Positions 56,328 to 64,000 of a stretch of 64,000 bases of DNA are shown in pieces. The position numbers and the translations under genes are program-made. The notes beneath the pieces were generated by a model. The model was not told where the DNA came from, did no database searches, and saw nothing but the letters and a program-made list of their open reading frames with translations. Positions within the stretch are counted from its first letter, which is position 1. Every line of letters begins with the position of its first letter. This DNA comes from Arthrobacter sp. ZGTC131 (lineage in GTDB: Bacteria; Actinomycetota; Actinomycetes; Actinomycetales; Micrococcaceae), in NCBI RefSeq assembly GCF_002929275.1, contig NZ_PJIK01000001.1, forward strand, positions 1 through 64,000, read 5' to 3'.

Positions 56328-58105
56328 GCGGCGCCCGCCAGCTTCTTCAGCGCCAGGGCGTGTCCAGTGAGGACTTCGGCTCCGGCGCCCGTGTCCGGGT
56401 CCAGCCGGTCCAGGAAGCGCCGCTGCTCAGCCTGCAGCAGATTCTGGCATCGGATGTGCAGGTCTTCACGCGCGGTCCGCGCAAGGCGCCGCACGGCGTC
56501 TTCGCCGAAAACCGCCTCCAGCAGCTTCTGGCCGACGACGGCGGTGCCTCCTGCCACTCCGATCTCCAGACCTGTGAGGCCGGCAGTCATGGAGAACACC
56601 ACGATCATGAGTGCGGCGCCGAGTCCGTTGACGCCGAAGGACAACCACCGGGCCTGCGCCCGCTTGCCCTGCCCCTCTGTCCTGATGAGCTCCATGAGGC
56701 TTCCCTGCCAGGCGCGGATTTCCGCGGCCACAGCATCGTCAAACCCGGGGCTGGTTCCTGAAAGGTCGTCGGTTCCCAGGAGCTGGCGGCCCGCGGGGTC
56801 CGAGCGCCAGCGCTGGTCCGCATCCTCCGCCGCGTTCGCGGCTTCATCGACGATAACCGCCTGCAATCCCGTTTCAATGGCCGTTTCCACCCGGATTGCC
56901 GGCGTCGGTTCGCCGCGGAAGAAGGCGCCGACGCGGTCCCGAAAGCGGCCGATGTTCTGCTCCAGGCTCCGGAAGAATTCCCCGGTCCCGACGAAGTCCT
57001 GCCAGCGGGCCAACACCTCGCCGCGCAAAAGGGCGCCGTCCTTGGTGGCATCGAGGATCCTGGCCACGGCGTCTAGGTAGGCGCTCCGCGCATCCTCACC
57101 GAGGAGCCCGGCGGCCCGCCTTTGCTCCTCCGACGCGTCGGCCACGAGCTCGACTCTGTGGCTCAGCGCCTTGACTGTTCCGTTGAGCGTTCGCCGGGCG
57201 ATGTCCGCCCTCCCCGCGGCGTCCGCGGCAAGGTTCCGCAGCCACGTTCCAAGGGCCTGCGTGGCCTCGGCCGGCAGCATGCCAAGCCTGTCAAGGGCCA
57301 CCTCCGGAATGACGAAGAGGCCTGCGTCACCAAGGCCTTCCCGTGCCAGCATGGCACGGAGGTCTTCACTCACCTCAGCTTCCGCCGCGGGCGGGACCCT
57401 GTCGAGCACGACCGCCACCATGATGTCCCGCGATGCCGCGTCGAGCAGCAGCTTCCAGGGAACGGCGTCCGCATAGCGGTTGGCGGTGGTGACAAAGACC
57501 CAGAGATCGGCGGCCGCCAGGAGCTGGCCGGCGAGCTTCCGGTTGTCATCGGAGATGGAGTCGACGTCCGGTGCATCGAGCAGGGCGATCCCTTCCGGCA
57601 CGGCCGGATCCCCCACCAGCACCAGCGAAGAAATCGGCGCCGCGTCGGGAGCGGGCCCGGCTTGGTTGGCCGGCACAGGGGCCCCAACCACAGTCCCCCG
57701 GATCCGGCTAAGGCTCGGCAGGACGCGTTGGTCCTCGAACCAGGCGGCATCCGCGGGATGATGCAGCAGAATGGGCTGGCGTGTGGTGGGCCGGATAGCT
57801 CCTGCCCGCGTCACGGGGTGGCCTACGAGCGCGTTCACGAGAGTTGATTTGCCGGCCCCGGTGGAGCCGCCGACGACGGCCAGCAGCGGAGCGTCCAGGC
57901 TGCGGTACCGCGGAAGGATATAGTCATCGAGTTGCGCCACGCAGTTGCGGATGTCGAGCCGGGCCCGCTCGACGCCGGGAAGCTCCAGCGGCAGCGCAGC
58001 TGAGGACAGATCCCGGCGAACGGACTCCAGGAGGGCGACGGCGGCAGCGGACTGCGCCTCTGGCTTCTGGCCGTTTGCTGGCTGGGGCTCGTTGGAGGTG
58101 GTCAC
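56324..58105 (-). CDS. Dynamin-like GTPase, first of a pair
   Basis: A 593-residue GTPase that heads the pair. P-loop VVGGSTGAGKSTLVNAL (78-94), switch IRPTTRQPILLHHP, G3 IALLDAPDVDSIS, and a G4-like VVLDRVPP in which the usual NKxD is changed. A C-terminal membrane hairpin lies near 500-540 (NGLGAALMIVVFSMTAGLTG ... AGGTAVVGQKLL). The GTG start at 58105 (VTTSNEPQPANG) is preferred over the open frame to 58165; CATGAT just upstream could be a -10 for a short or leaderless mRNA. It is divergent from nothing; tRNA-Glu and its terminator lie upstream. Confidence 0.78.
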   Translation of the reverse strand: MTTSNEPQPANGQKPEAQSAAAVALLESVRRDLSSAALPLELPGVERARLDIRNCVAQLDDYILPRYRSLDAPLLAVVGGSTGAGKSTLVNALVGHPVTRAGAIRPTTRQPILLHHPADAAWFEDQRVLPSLSRIRGTVVGAPVPANQAGPAPDAAPISSLVLVGDPAVPEGIALLDAPDVDSISDDNRKLAGQLLAAADLWVFVTTANRYADAVPWKLLLDAASRDIMVAVVLDRVPPAAEAEVSEDLRAMLAREGLGDAGLFVIPEVALDRLGMLPAEATQALGTWLRNLAADAAGRADIARRTLNGTVKALSHRVELVADASEEQRRAAGLLGEDARSAYLDAVARILDATKDGALLRGEVLARWQDFVGTGEFFRSLEQNIGRFRDRVGAFFRGEPTPAIRVETAIETGLQAVIVDEAANAAEDADQRWRSDPAGRQLLGTDDLSGTSPGFDDAVAAEIRAWQGSLMELIRTEGQGKRAQARWLSFGVNGLGAALMIVVFSMTAGLTGLEIGVAGGTAVVGQKLLEAVFGEDAVRRLARTAREDLHIRCQNLLQAEQRRFLDRLDPDTGAGAEVLTGHALALKKLAGAA

Positions 58106-58164
58106 AGCAACATCATGCCAGTTCACGATCTGCTGCGGTTCAGGCAGGCCGTGCCGGTCGAACA

Positions 58165-58203
58165 AAGAAAAACCGGCCCCGGGCAGATGCCCGGAGCCGG
58201 TTT
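58165..58203 (-). terminator. Terminator after tRNA-Glu
   Basis: On the minus strand a ~15-bp GC-rich stem (58171-58202, 2-nt loop) is followed by TTTTTCTTTG. It ends the tRNA-Gln/tRNA-Glu transcript. Confidence 0.9.
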
Positions 58204-58205
58204 AT

Positions 58206-58281
58206 TGGTGACCCCAGCGGGATTCGAACCCGCGTTACCGCCGTGAGAGGGCGGCGTACTAGGCCGCTATACGATGGGGCC
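58206..58281 (-). tRNA. tRNA-Glu (CTC)
   Basis: The minus strand folds as a 73-nt tRNA: acceptor GGCCCCA/TGGGGTC, anticodon arm CCGCCCTCTCACGGCGG with anticodon CTC, T arm GCGGGTTCGAATCCCGC. The 3' CCA is encoded (58208-58206). Confidence 0.96.
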
Positions 58282-58409
58282 GCGTACTTCCAACCGGCAA
58301 TTCAGCCGGTCAAGCTAAGTGATTGTTTCACACACTCAGCACGTGTTTCAAATCGAAAAGCTTGACTTGAAACTCCCGATAATCAGCGGAGTTCCGCGGA
58401 TTTTCAGAG

Positions 58410-58481
58410 CTGGGATACCAGGACTCGAACCTAGAATGACGGTACCAGAAACCGTAGTGTTGCCAATTACACCATATCCCA
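58410..58481 (-). tRNA. tRNA-Gln (CTG)
   Basis: The minus strand gives a 72-nt tRNA: acceptor TGGGATA/TATCCCA, anticodon stem ACGGT/ACCGT with loop TTCTGGT (anticodon CTG), T arm CTAGGTTCGAGTCCTGG. CCA is not encoded. It precedes tRNA-Glu by 128 bases in one transcript. Confidence 0.95.
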
Positions 58482-58546
58482 ATGGAACTTTCGGGCCGGT
58501 CGAAAAGGTCCAAACCTTCGCTCTCAGCGCCTCAGCACGAGTAATT

Positions 58547-58575
58547 ACTTTACCCGAGACTTTTGCGTCGCACAA
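58547..58575 (-). promoter_or_regulatory. Promoter of the tRNA-Gln/Glu transcript
   Basis: TTGTGC (-35, 58570-58575) and TAAAGT (-10, 58547-58552) are separated by exactly 17 bases on the minus strand, about 65 bases upstream of tRNA-Gln. Confidence 0.6.
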
Positions 58576-58754
58576 ATCGGCCCCGGCGGCCCGCTGGCGT
58601 CCCGGCCACCGGGGCAGATTTGACCGCCCACTCTGCCCCGATTCGAGGAAAACTCTTGTAAATCCGCGGTTCTCGAGGAACTGCTTGCCGGCTTTCCATC
58701 GAGCAAGCGCCTTCTCCCCCGCCTCGCTGCGGTCCGATCTGCGAGCAGTGCCCG

Positions 58755-58847
58755 CTGTTAGCTGCATCACAATTTCCGCTGCTCCTCGTGGCGCCGCTGG
58801 TGTTCTATGCGCTCAAGCCCGGCCGCGGCGCCGGCTCGGCCACCTAA
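58755..58847 (+). pseudogene. Membrane-protein C-terminal remnant
   Basis: The frame reads LLAASQFPLLLVAPLVFYAL then KPGRGAGSAT and a TAA. It looks like the last helix and tail of a membrane protein, with no start or body upstream. It lies next to the tRNA genes, a usual site for gene debris. Low certainty. Confidence 0.35.
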
Positions 58848-58855
58848 GGCGCGCG

Positions 58856-59614
58856 TTACTCTGGCTGCGCCACCCACCCCTGCAGCTCCAGCAGGGAACC
58901 GATCTCGCGTCCTCCAAAACCCGGGTCCGGCTCGCCGTTTCGGTTCAGCCAGACGCCCAGCAGGCCTGCCGCCGTCGAGCCTTCGGCGTCGAGCAGCCGG
59001 TTGTCCCCCACGTAAAGCGTCGTGTCCGCGGTACTGCCAAGAAGCCGGACACCCTCCAGGTAGATGGCGGGGTCGGGCTTTGGCACCCCCACGGTGTCCG
59101 TCCCCACGAGGATGCCGATGCGTTCCAGTCCGGCACTGTCCAGCTTGACTCGCTGGTAGTCGTGGACGTTGTTGCTCACGGCCCCGTAGGGAATGCCGGC
59201 CGAGTCCAGTGCGTCCAAGAGCGGCACAACATCCTCGAACGCCCTGACGTAGCTGGGCTGGAGGCGCGAGTACGAACTGAGCCAGTGCCGGGCTTCGTCG
59301 CCTTCGCCCAGTTCGACGCCGAAGTGGCCCAGCGCCGCCCGGCCGCGGAGAAGTCGCTGCTCGTTGAAGGTCAGTTCGCCGGCGAGGTAGCGGTCGTAGT
59401 AGTGAGTGGTTTCGTGCGTGAAAATCCTGCCGAACTTCTCCCACCCCGCCTGGTCCAGGCGGGGCAGGAGGTGTTCGCTGACATCGCGCAGCGCCGTGGT
59501 CATGGCGTAGGCAAGGTCCACCAGGGTGTCGTCGATGTCGAACAGGACGCCGTTGACGGCACCGGGCGGCCGGCGGTGGACGGCGCCGGCGGTTTCCGCG
59601 GCCGGACGGGTCAT
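58856..59614 (-). CDS. HAD-family hydrolase
   Basis: A 252-residue HAD phosphatase. Nucleophile motif GVLFDIDDTLVDLAY (DIDDT), cap helix, motif II GAVSNNVHDY, and late Asp-rich motif LYVGDNRLLDAEGSTAAG. It starts by sharing one base with the gltX stop (TGATG), so it is translationally coupled. Substrate unknown; a phosphoglycolate-type phosphatase is the usual guess. Confidence 0.85.
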   Translation of the reverse strand: MTRPAAETAGAVHRRPPGAVNGVLFDIDDTLVDLAYAMTTALRDVSEHLLPRLDQAGWEKFGRIFTHETTHYYDRYLAGELTFNEQRLLRGRAALGHFGVELGEGDEARHWLSSYSRLQPSYVRAFEDVVPLLDALDSAGIPYGAVSNNVHDYQRVKLDSAGLERIGILVGTDTVGVPKPDPAIYLEGVRLLGSTADTTLYVGDNRLLDAEGSTAAGLLGVWLNRNGEPDPGFGGREIGSLLELQGWVAQPE

Positions 59615-61149
59615 CAGCCGCGGAAGGCGCGCAGGCGCGCCATGGACGATTCCTTGCCCAGGATCACCATGGATTCAAACAGCGGCGGGGAGATCCGGCG
59701 GCCAGAGATCGCGGTGCGGACGGGTCCGAACGCGAGCCGCGGCTTGATGCCAAGATCCTCAACGAGCGCCTGCTTGAGGGCGGTCTGGATGTTCTCCGCG
59801 TTCCAGTCCTCGATGGGCTCGAGGGCGGCCAGGGCCGCGTCCAGAACCTCGGCCAGGTTCGCGGGCAGGCCCTTGCGTGCGTCATCGGCGATGTCGATGG
59901 CGTCGTCGCTCTTGAACAGGAAGGCGAGCATCTCCGGAGCCTCGCCCAGCAGGGAGATGCGCTCCTGGATCAGCGGCGCTGCCTCGGCGAGGATCTCTTC
60001 CTGCCGTGCGGTGAGGGTCTCGCCCACGAATCCTGCGGTGCGCAGGTACGGGACGAGGCGTGCCCGGAAATCTTCCGGTTCAAGCATCCGGATGTGCGTG
60101 CCGTTGATGGCCTCGGCCTTCTTGATGTCGAAGCGGGCCGGGTTGGCGAGGACGTCGTTGACGTCAAAATGCTCGATGAGCTGCTCCACCGTGAAGATGT
60201 CCTCGTCGGCAGACAGGCTCCAGCCCAGCAGGGAGAGGTAGTTCAGCAGGCCTTCGGGGATGAAGCCACGGTCGCGGAGCAGGAAGAGGTTGGACTGCGG
60301 GTCGCGCTTGGAGAGCTTCTTGTTCCCCTCGCCCATGACGTAAGGCAGGTGACCGAAGACGGGCATGTAGCTGGCCACACCGATCTCCATCAGCGCGCGG
60401 ATCAGCACCACCTGGCGGGGTGTGGAGGAGAGCAGGTCCTCGCCGCGGAGGACGTGCGTGATGCCCATGAGCGCATCGTCGACGGGGTTGACCAGGGTGT
60501 ACAGCGGAGACCCGTCGGCACGGACAATGACGTAGTCAGGAATGCTGCCGGCCTTGAACGTGATGTCACCGCGGACCATGTCCGTGAACGTGACGTCCTC
60601 GTCCGGCATCCGCACGCGGAGTACCGGCTCGCGGCCCTCGGCCCTGAACGCGGCAATCTGTTCTGCCGAGAGATCCCGGTCGAAGTTGTCATAGCCCAGC
60701 TTGGGGTCCCGGCCGGCGGCGCGGTGGCGTGCCTCGACTTCCTCCGGTGTGGAGTAGGCCTCGTAGGCGTAGCCGGCGTCGATCAGCTTGATGACCACGT
60801 CCTTATAGAGGTCCAGGCGCTGCGACTGGCGGTACGGTTCGTGCGGCCCGCCAACCTCCACGCCCTCTTCCCAGGTGATTCCGAGCCATTTCAGGGCCTC
60901 CAGCAGCTGCTGGTAGCTTTCCTCCGAGTCGCGGGCAGCATCCGTGTCCTCGATGCGGAAGACGAAAGTGCCGTTGGTGTGCCGAGCATGGGCCCAGTTG
61001 AAGAGGGCCGTGCGGATCAGGCCGACGTGCGGGGTACCGGTCGGCGAGGGGCAAAACCTGACACGCACCGGGGTTTCGGCGGTGACTTCGCGGCTCATTT
61101 CAAGGGGGGCGGAGCTGGAGGCGGGGTTGGGCGCAGAGGGAGTAGTCAT
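59614..61149 (-). CDS. gltX: Glutamyl-tRNA synthetase
   Basis: A 511-residue class I GluRS. HIGH-like [19 protein letters not shown] and KMSKS-like [16 protein letters not shown] flank the Rossmann core; a C-terminal anticodon-binding domain follows. ATG 61149 ([15 protein letters not shown]) is preferred; the frame opens to 61350 over the FAH gene. tRNA-Glu and tRNA-Gln lie close by. In actinobacteria the enzyme also charges tRNA-Gln, with Glu then amidated; the amidase is not in the window. Confidence 0.95.
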   Translation of the reverse strand: MTTPSAPNPASSSAPLEMSREVTAETPVRVRFCPSPTGTPHVGLIRTALFNWAHARHTNGTFVFRIEDTDAARDSEESYQQLLEALKWLGITWEEGVEVGGPHEPYRQSQRLDLYKDVVIKLIDAGYAYEAYSTPEEVEARHRAAGRDPKLGYDNFDRDLSAEQIAAFRAEGREPVLRVRMPDEDVTFTDMVRGDITFKAGSIPDYVIVRADGSPLYTLVNPVDDALMGITHVLRGEDLLSSTPRQVVLIRALMEIGVASYMPVFGHLPYVMGEGNKKLSKRDPQSNLFLLRDRGFIPEGLLNYLSLLGWSLSADEDIFTVEQLIEHFDVNDVLANPARFDIKKAEAINGTHIRMLEPEDFRARLVPYLRTAGFVGETLTARQEEILAEAAPLIQERISLLGEAPEMLAFLFKSDDAIDIADDARKGLPANLAEVLDAALAALEPIEDWNAENIQTALKQALVEDLGIKPRLAFGPVRTAISGRRISPPLFESMVILGKESSMARLRAFRG

Positions 61150-61211
61150 AGTGACACCAACTTTACCGCGTGCGTCATGCCGGGCTGGCGGCCGAACCCG
61201 GCTGCGAAACA

Positions 61212-61248
61212 GGACAGCCGCTACATGGATCCCACGTGGCGGCTGTCC
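61212..61248 (-). terminator. Hairpin between FAH gene and gltX
   Basis: GGACAGCCGC (61212-61221) pairs perfectly with 61239-61248; inner bases extend it imperfectly. It lies just after the FAH stop. No U-tract is seen, so read-through is likely. Confidence 0.5.
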
Positions 61249-61264
61249 GGAATACTCGCGATGG

Positions 61265-62041
61265 TCAGCGGCGGACCACCGGGTTCGACAGGCGGCCGAT
61301 GCCCTCGATCTCGACCTCGTACCGGTCCCCGGCCTGCACCAGGTCCACACCGGCCGGCGTTCCCGTCATGATGACGTCGCCGGGCAGGAGTGTGAAGGCG
61401 CTTGAGACGATGGAGACGAGTTCCCGGACACCGCGGATCATCTGGTTGGTGCTGCCGTCCTGGCGGAGCTCCCCGTTGAGCCAGCCCTTGATGGACAGGT
61501 CCTCGGGGTCCAGTTCGGTTTCGATCCATGGGCCCAGCGGGGCGGAGGTGTCGAAGCCCTTGGCGCGGGCCCATTGCAGGTCGGTTTTCTGGACGTCGCG
61601 GGCAGTGAGGTCGTTGCCGCAGGTGTAGCCGAAAATGACATCGTCCACGCGTTCCTCGGGAACGTCCTTGCAGATGCGGCCGATGACGACGCAGAGCTCT
61701 GCCTCGTAGGAGACCTCGTCGGAAAACTCCGGCAGCACGATGGGATCGTTGGGGCCCACCACCGAGGTGTTCGGCTTCAGGAACAGGAGCGGCTGCTGCG
61801 GCACGTCGTTGCCCAGTTCGCGGGCATGCTCGACGAAGTTCCGCCCCACTCCGATCACTTTGCTGCGGGGAATGATCGGCGCCAGCAGGCGGACATCCTC
61901 CAGCTTGTGGCGGATGTGCGTTCGCTCCACACCGTTGAAGAAGGGGTCGCCGTTGATGACAGTGATTTCCTCACTGCCGGGCTGGCCTTCAACAATGCCG
62001 TAGAGGGGATCAGAATCGACTACAAACCGGGCAATACGCAT
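61265..62041 (-). CDS. Fumarylacetoacetate hydrolase family protein
   Basis: A 258-residue FAH-family enzyme (2-oxohepta-dioate isomerase/acylpyruvase type). [41 protein letters not shown] (metal Glu) and [14 protein letters not shown] are intact, with the late [14 protein letters not shown]. Its substrate is unknown. Actinobacteria often keep it right beside gltX. Confidence 0.88.
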   Translation of the reverse strand: MRIARFVVDSDPLYGIVEGQPGSEEITVINGDPFFNGVERTHIRHKLEDVRLLAPIIPRSKVIGVGRNFVEHARELGNDVPQQPLLFLKPNTSVVGPNDPIVLPEFSDEVSYEAELCVVIGRICKDVPEERVDDVIFGYTCGNDLTARDVQKTDLQWARAKGFDTSAPLGPWIETELDPEDLSIKGWLNGELRQDGSTNQMIRGVRELVSIVSSAFTLLPGDVIMTGTPAGVDLVQAGDRYEVEIEGIGRLSNPVVRR

Positions 62042-62086
62042 GGTTCCCAGCCTACAGTCTCGGCCCGGCTGCCCTGCCGCACCGTC

Positions 62087-62884
62087 TCAGGTCCGGTCAC
62101 GAAGGATGCGCAGGTATGCCAGCTGGGCAGCAACGGAATTCTCGGCTGCGCGCCGGACTGAGGGATCGACGTCGGAATAGACAGCGTTGGTGACCTCAGT
62201 CACGCCAGCGTCCCCGCCGAGGTCCGAGAGCGCCGCCCTGATCTGGGTAAGCCGGTCCAGCCGGTGGTCACGGTAGGCGCGGACCACCGCGTCGAGGGCG
62301 GGAAGGACCGGCCCGTGGGCCGGCAGGACAGTGGCAGGCCCGAGCAGCTCCAGCCGGTCCAGCGAGGACAGATAGTCGCTCAGCCGGCCGTCCGGATGGT
62401 CCAGCACAGTGGTACCGCGGCCCAGGATCGTGTCGCCGGTGAGCACCGAGCCGGCGGGGCCGTCGAAGGGAAGGTGGAAGCAGACGGAATCGGAGGTATG
62501 CCCAGGCGTGGCCACCACCCGGACCTCGGTCCCTCCGGCCGCGATGGTCTCGCCGGGAAGCAGCGGCTCCCCCGCAAGGCAGTGGGCCGGATCGGCGGCG
62601 CGGACGGGAGCTCCGGTGATTTCGTGCAGCCGTGCAGCCCCCGCGGTGTGGTCAGCATGCCGGTGCGTGATCAGGATGAGCTCCACCGCGCGGGCGGCGG
62701 CGAGCTCCTGAAGGTGCCGCTCGTCGGCAGGCCCCGGGTCTACGACAACAGAGGCTGCATGACCGGCCCCCGCGATGACGTAGGAGTTAGTGCCGTCCAG
62801 GCTCATTGGCCCCGGGTTGGGGGCCAGGCGGTACCTGGTCAGCGTGCTACTGGCGGTTAGGGCTGGCGTGGTGTCCGGATTCAC
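62087..62884 (-). CDS. MBL-fold metallo-hydrolase
   Basis: A 265-residue metallo-beta-lactamase fold. LITHRHADHTAGAARL (HxHxDH), VVATPGHTSDSVCFHL, LTGDTILGRG and LPAHGP supply the metal ligands. A C-terminal helical extension (RLTQIRAAL ... NSVAAQLAYLR) matches the LACTB2-like ribonuclease group. The GTG at 62884 (VNPDTTPALT) is chosen; the frame extends to 62971 in basic unconserved sequence. Substrate unknown. Confidence 0.85.
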   Translation of the reverse strand: MNPDTTPALTASSTLTRYRLAPNPGPMSLDGTNSYVIAGAGHAASVVVDPGPADERHLQELAAARAVELILITHRHADHTAGAARLHEITGAPVRAADPAHCLAGEPLLPGETIAAGGTEVRVVATPGHTSDSVCFHLPFDGPAGSVLTGDTILGRGTTVLDHPDGRLSDYLSSLDRLELLGPATVLPAHGPVLPALDAVVRAYRDHRLDRLTQIRAALSDLGGDAGVTEVTNAVYSDVDPSVRRAAENSVAAQLAYLRILRDRT

Positions 62885-62931
62885 ACTTTTATTCTTGCAT
62901 TTCCGCTGACAGCACTCCTCCAGTACGACGG

Positions 62932-62974
62932 CGGGTGGCCGGCGGGCCGCCGTAGCAGCACCGCCGGCCACCCG
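62932..62974. terminator. Terminator after ilvE
   Basis: CGGGTGGCCGGCGG (62932-62945) pairs perfectly with 62961-62974 across a 15-nt loop. It lies 22 bases after the ilvE stop on the minus strand. No T-tract is seen. Confidence 0.65.
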
Positions 62975-62996
62975 GCGTCATACTTATCAGGGATTG

Positions 62997-64000
62997 TCAG
63001 GCCAGCCGGGTCAGCCAGCCGTGCGTGTCCGCGACCTTGCCCGTCTGGATTCCCAGGAGCTGCTCCCGGATGGCCATGGTGGTTTCGCCCGCCTTGGCAT
63101 CCTCCGAACCGATGAACTCGGTGGCGTCTTTGAGCACGCCGATGGGGGTGATCACCGCGGCGGTGCCGCAGGCGAAGACTTCGGCGATCTCGCCGGATGC
63201 AACGCCCTCGCGCCACTCATCCAGCGTGATCTTGCGTTCGGTGACCTCGCGGCCCATGTCCCTCGCCACCTGCATGACCGACGAGCGGGTGACGCCCTCC
63301 AGGATGGTTCCGGTCAGTGCCGGAGTGACGAGTGAGCCGTCCTTCATCACGAAGAAGACGTTCATGCCGCCCAGTTCCTCAACCGCGTTGTCGTTGAACT
63401 GGTCCAGGAAGAGCACCTGCTTGCAGCCGTGGGACTCGGCTTCCTGCTGGGCGATCAGCGATGCCGCGTAATTGCCGCCGCACTTCGCAGCGCCGGTGCC
63501 GCCGCGCCCTGCCCGGGCGTACTCGCGCGAGATCCAGATGGAAACCGGCTTGAGCTCGCCGCCGAAGTAGTTTCCGGCCGGGGATGCGATGACCCGGAAG
63601 GAAACTTCACGGGCTGCGCGCACGCCCAGGAACGCCTCAGTGGCGATCATGAACGGTCGCAGGTACAAGGCTTCGCCGTCGCCGGACGGGACCCATTCCT
63701 TGTCCGCGGTGACAAGTTCGCGGATGGCGCCGAGGAAGTACTCCGCCGGAATCTCCGGGAGGGCCAGACGGCGGGCGGACTTGTTCATGCGCGCGGCGTT
63801 GGCCTCCGGCCGGAAGGTCCAGATGGAGCCGTCAGCGTGGCGATAGGCCTTGAGGCCCTCGAAGATCTCCTGGCCGTAATGCAGGACCGCTGCCGACGGA
63901 TCCAGCATGATGGGGCCGTAGGCTTCAATCCGCGCACTGTGCCAGCCGCCGTTTCCGCTGGCGTCGACACTGTAGTCAACAATCGCGGTGTGGTCGGTGA
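62997..64000 (-). CDS. ilvE: Branched-chain aminotransferase (5' end missing)
   Basis: The frame is open to the window edge, so the N terminus lies beyond 64000; 334 residues are seen. Fold-type IV BCAT: HYGQEIFEGLKAYRHADG, FRPEANAARMNKSA, RPFMIATE, the PLP Lys in AAKCGGNYAASLIAQQEA and ELGGMNVFFV. It transaminates Leu, Ile and Val, tying in with leuCD at 50-52 kb. The internal ATG at 63908 is not the start. Confidence 0.94.
   Translation of the reverse strand, partial: TDHTAIVDYSVDASGNGGWHSARIEAYGPIMLDPSAAVLHYGQEIFEGLKAYRHADGSIWTFRPEANAARMNKSARRLALPEIPAEYFLGAIRELVTADKEWVPSGDGEALYLRPFMIATEAFLGVRAAREVSFRVIASPAGNYFGGELKPVSIWISREYARAGRGGTGAAKCGGNYAASLIAQQEAESHGCKQVLFLDQFNDNAVEELGGMNVFFVMKDGSLVTPALTGTILEGVTRSSVMQVARDMGREVTERKITLDEWREGVASGEIAEVFACGTAAVITPIGVLKDATEFIGSEDAKAGETTMAIREQLLGIQTGKVADTHGWLTRLA

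Larger units (their letters stand above)
58482..58855. other. 374-base gap: tRNA promoter and a protein-tail remnant
   Basis: 58547-58575 holds the tRNA promoter. 58755-58847 (+) reads as a hydrophobic tail (LLAASQFPLLLVAPLVFYALKPG) ending in TAA, with no upstream gene body. Otherwise nothing is recognised. Confidence 0.5.

Noticed and set aside
58319-60241. Long plus-strand open frame (640 codons) across tRNA-Gln, the HAD gene and part of gltX
   Set aside because: It is antisense to well-supported genes, crosses a tRNA and encodes Arg/Ser/Ala-rich sequence with no motif; typical of high-GC antisense frames.

Overview
The window is 64 kb of GC-rich chromosome from an actinobacterium. Gene order, protein sequences, frequent GTG/TTG starts and actinobacteria-specific families (DUF3145, DUF2469, DUF3515, FasR-type PucR regulator, NdgR-type IclR regulator) suggest a member of the Micrococcaceae close to Arthrobacter/Pseudarthrobacter. 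No species is claimed. It is almost entirely core genome: no insertion sequence, prophage or CRISPR array was seen.

Layout. 1-6290 (+): the 3' end of aceE, a FasR-like regulator and the fatty-acid operon fabD-fabH-acpP-fabF, ending in a strong terminator. 6339-11203 (-): DUF3145, xerC, and the DNA-uptake/processing set yraN-comM-dprA. 11370-11964: a decayed aldo/keto reductase. 11961-17577 (-): a translation and secretion block, transcribed rpsP-khpA-rimM-trmD-rplS-lepB-lepB-rnhB-DUF2469. 17781-23245: accessory metabolism, including thiC behind a TPP riboswitch. 23301-31046: ffh, a divergent zwf, amtB-glnB, an MFS exporter and ftsY. 31097-37927 (-): smc, mutM, rnc, rpmF, DUF177, coaD. 38021-40017 (+): an aminotransferase and a spermidine-synthase-like protein. 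40081-45114 (-): rsmD, recG, a DAK2 protein, thiL. 45769-50078 (-): ddl, gpsA, plsC, murA. 50271-53171: leuD-leuC with divergent ndgR. 53243-54231: two small cytosolic proteins. 54711-58105 (-): a tandem pair of dynamin-like membrane GTPases. 58206-58481 (-): tRNA-Glu and tRNA-Gln. 58856-64000 (-): HAD phosphatase, gltX, an FAH-family protein, an MBL-fold hydrolase and the 3' part of ilvE.

How it works together. The first block supplies acetyl-CoA and makes fatty acids; plsC and gpsA further on use the acyl chains for phospholipid, and ddl/murA supply peptidoglycan. ffh, ftsY and two signal peptidases form the protein-export path. Nitrogen uptake (amtB-glnB) has candidate GlnR boxes. leuCD and ilvE are branched-chain amino-acid genes. 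Regulatory DNA that can be read directly includes a shared inverted repeat upstream of fasR and fabD, a palindrome between leuC and ndgR, a palindrome before a VOC dioxygenase gene, and several strong hairpin terminators.

The least ordinary items are the dynamin-like GTPase pair, the apparent lack of glnD beside amtB-glnB, a likely ATT start codon in the DUF177 gene, in-frame 36-bp repeats inside a kinase-like gene, and small clusters of GC-rich tandem repeats just after stop codons.
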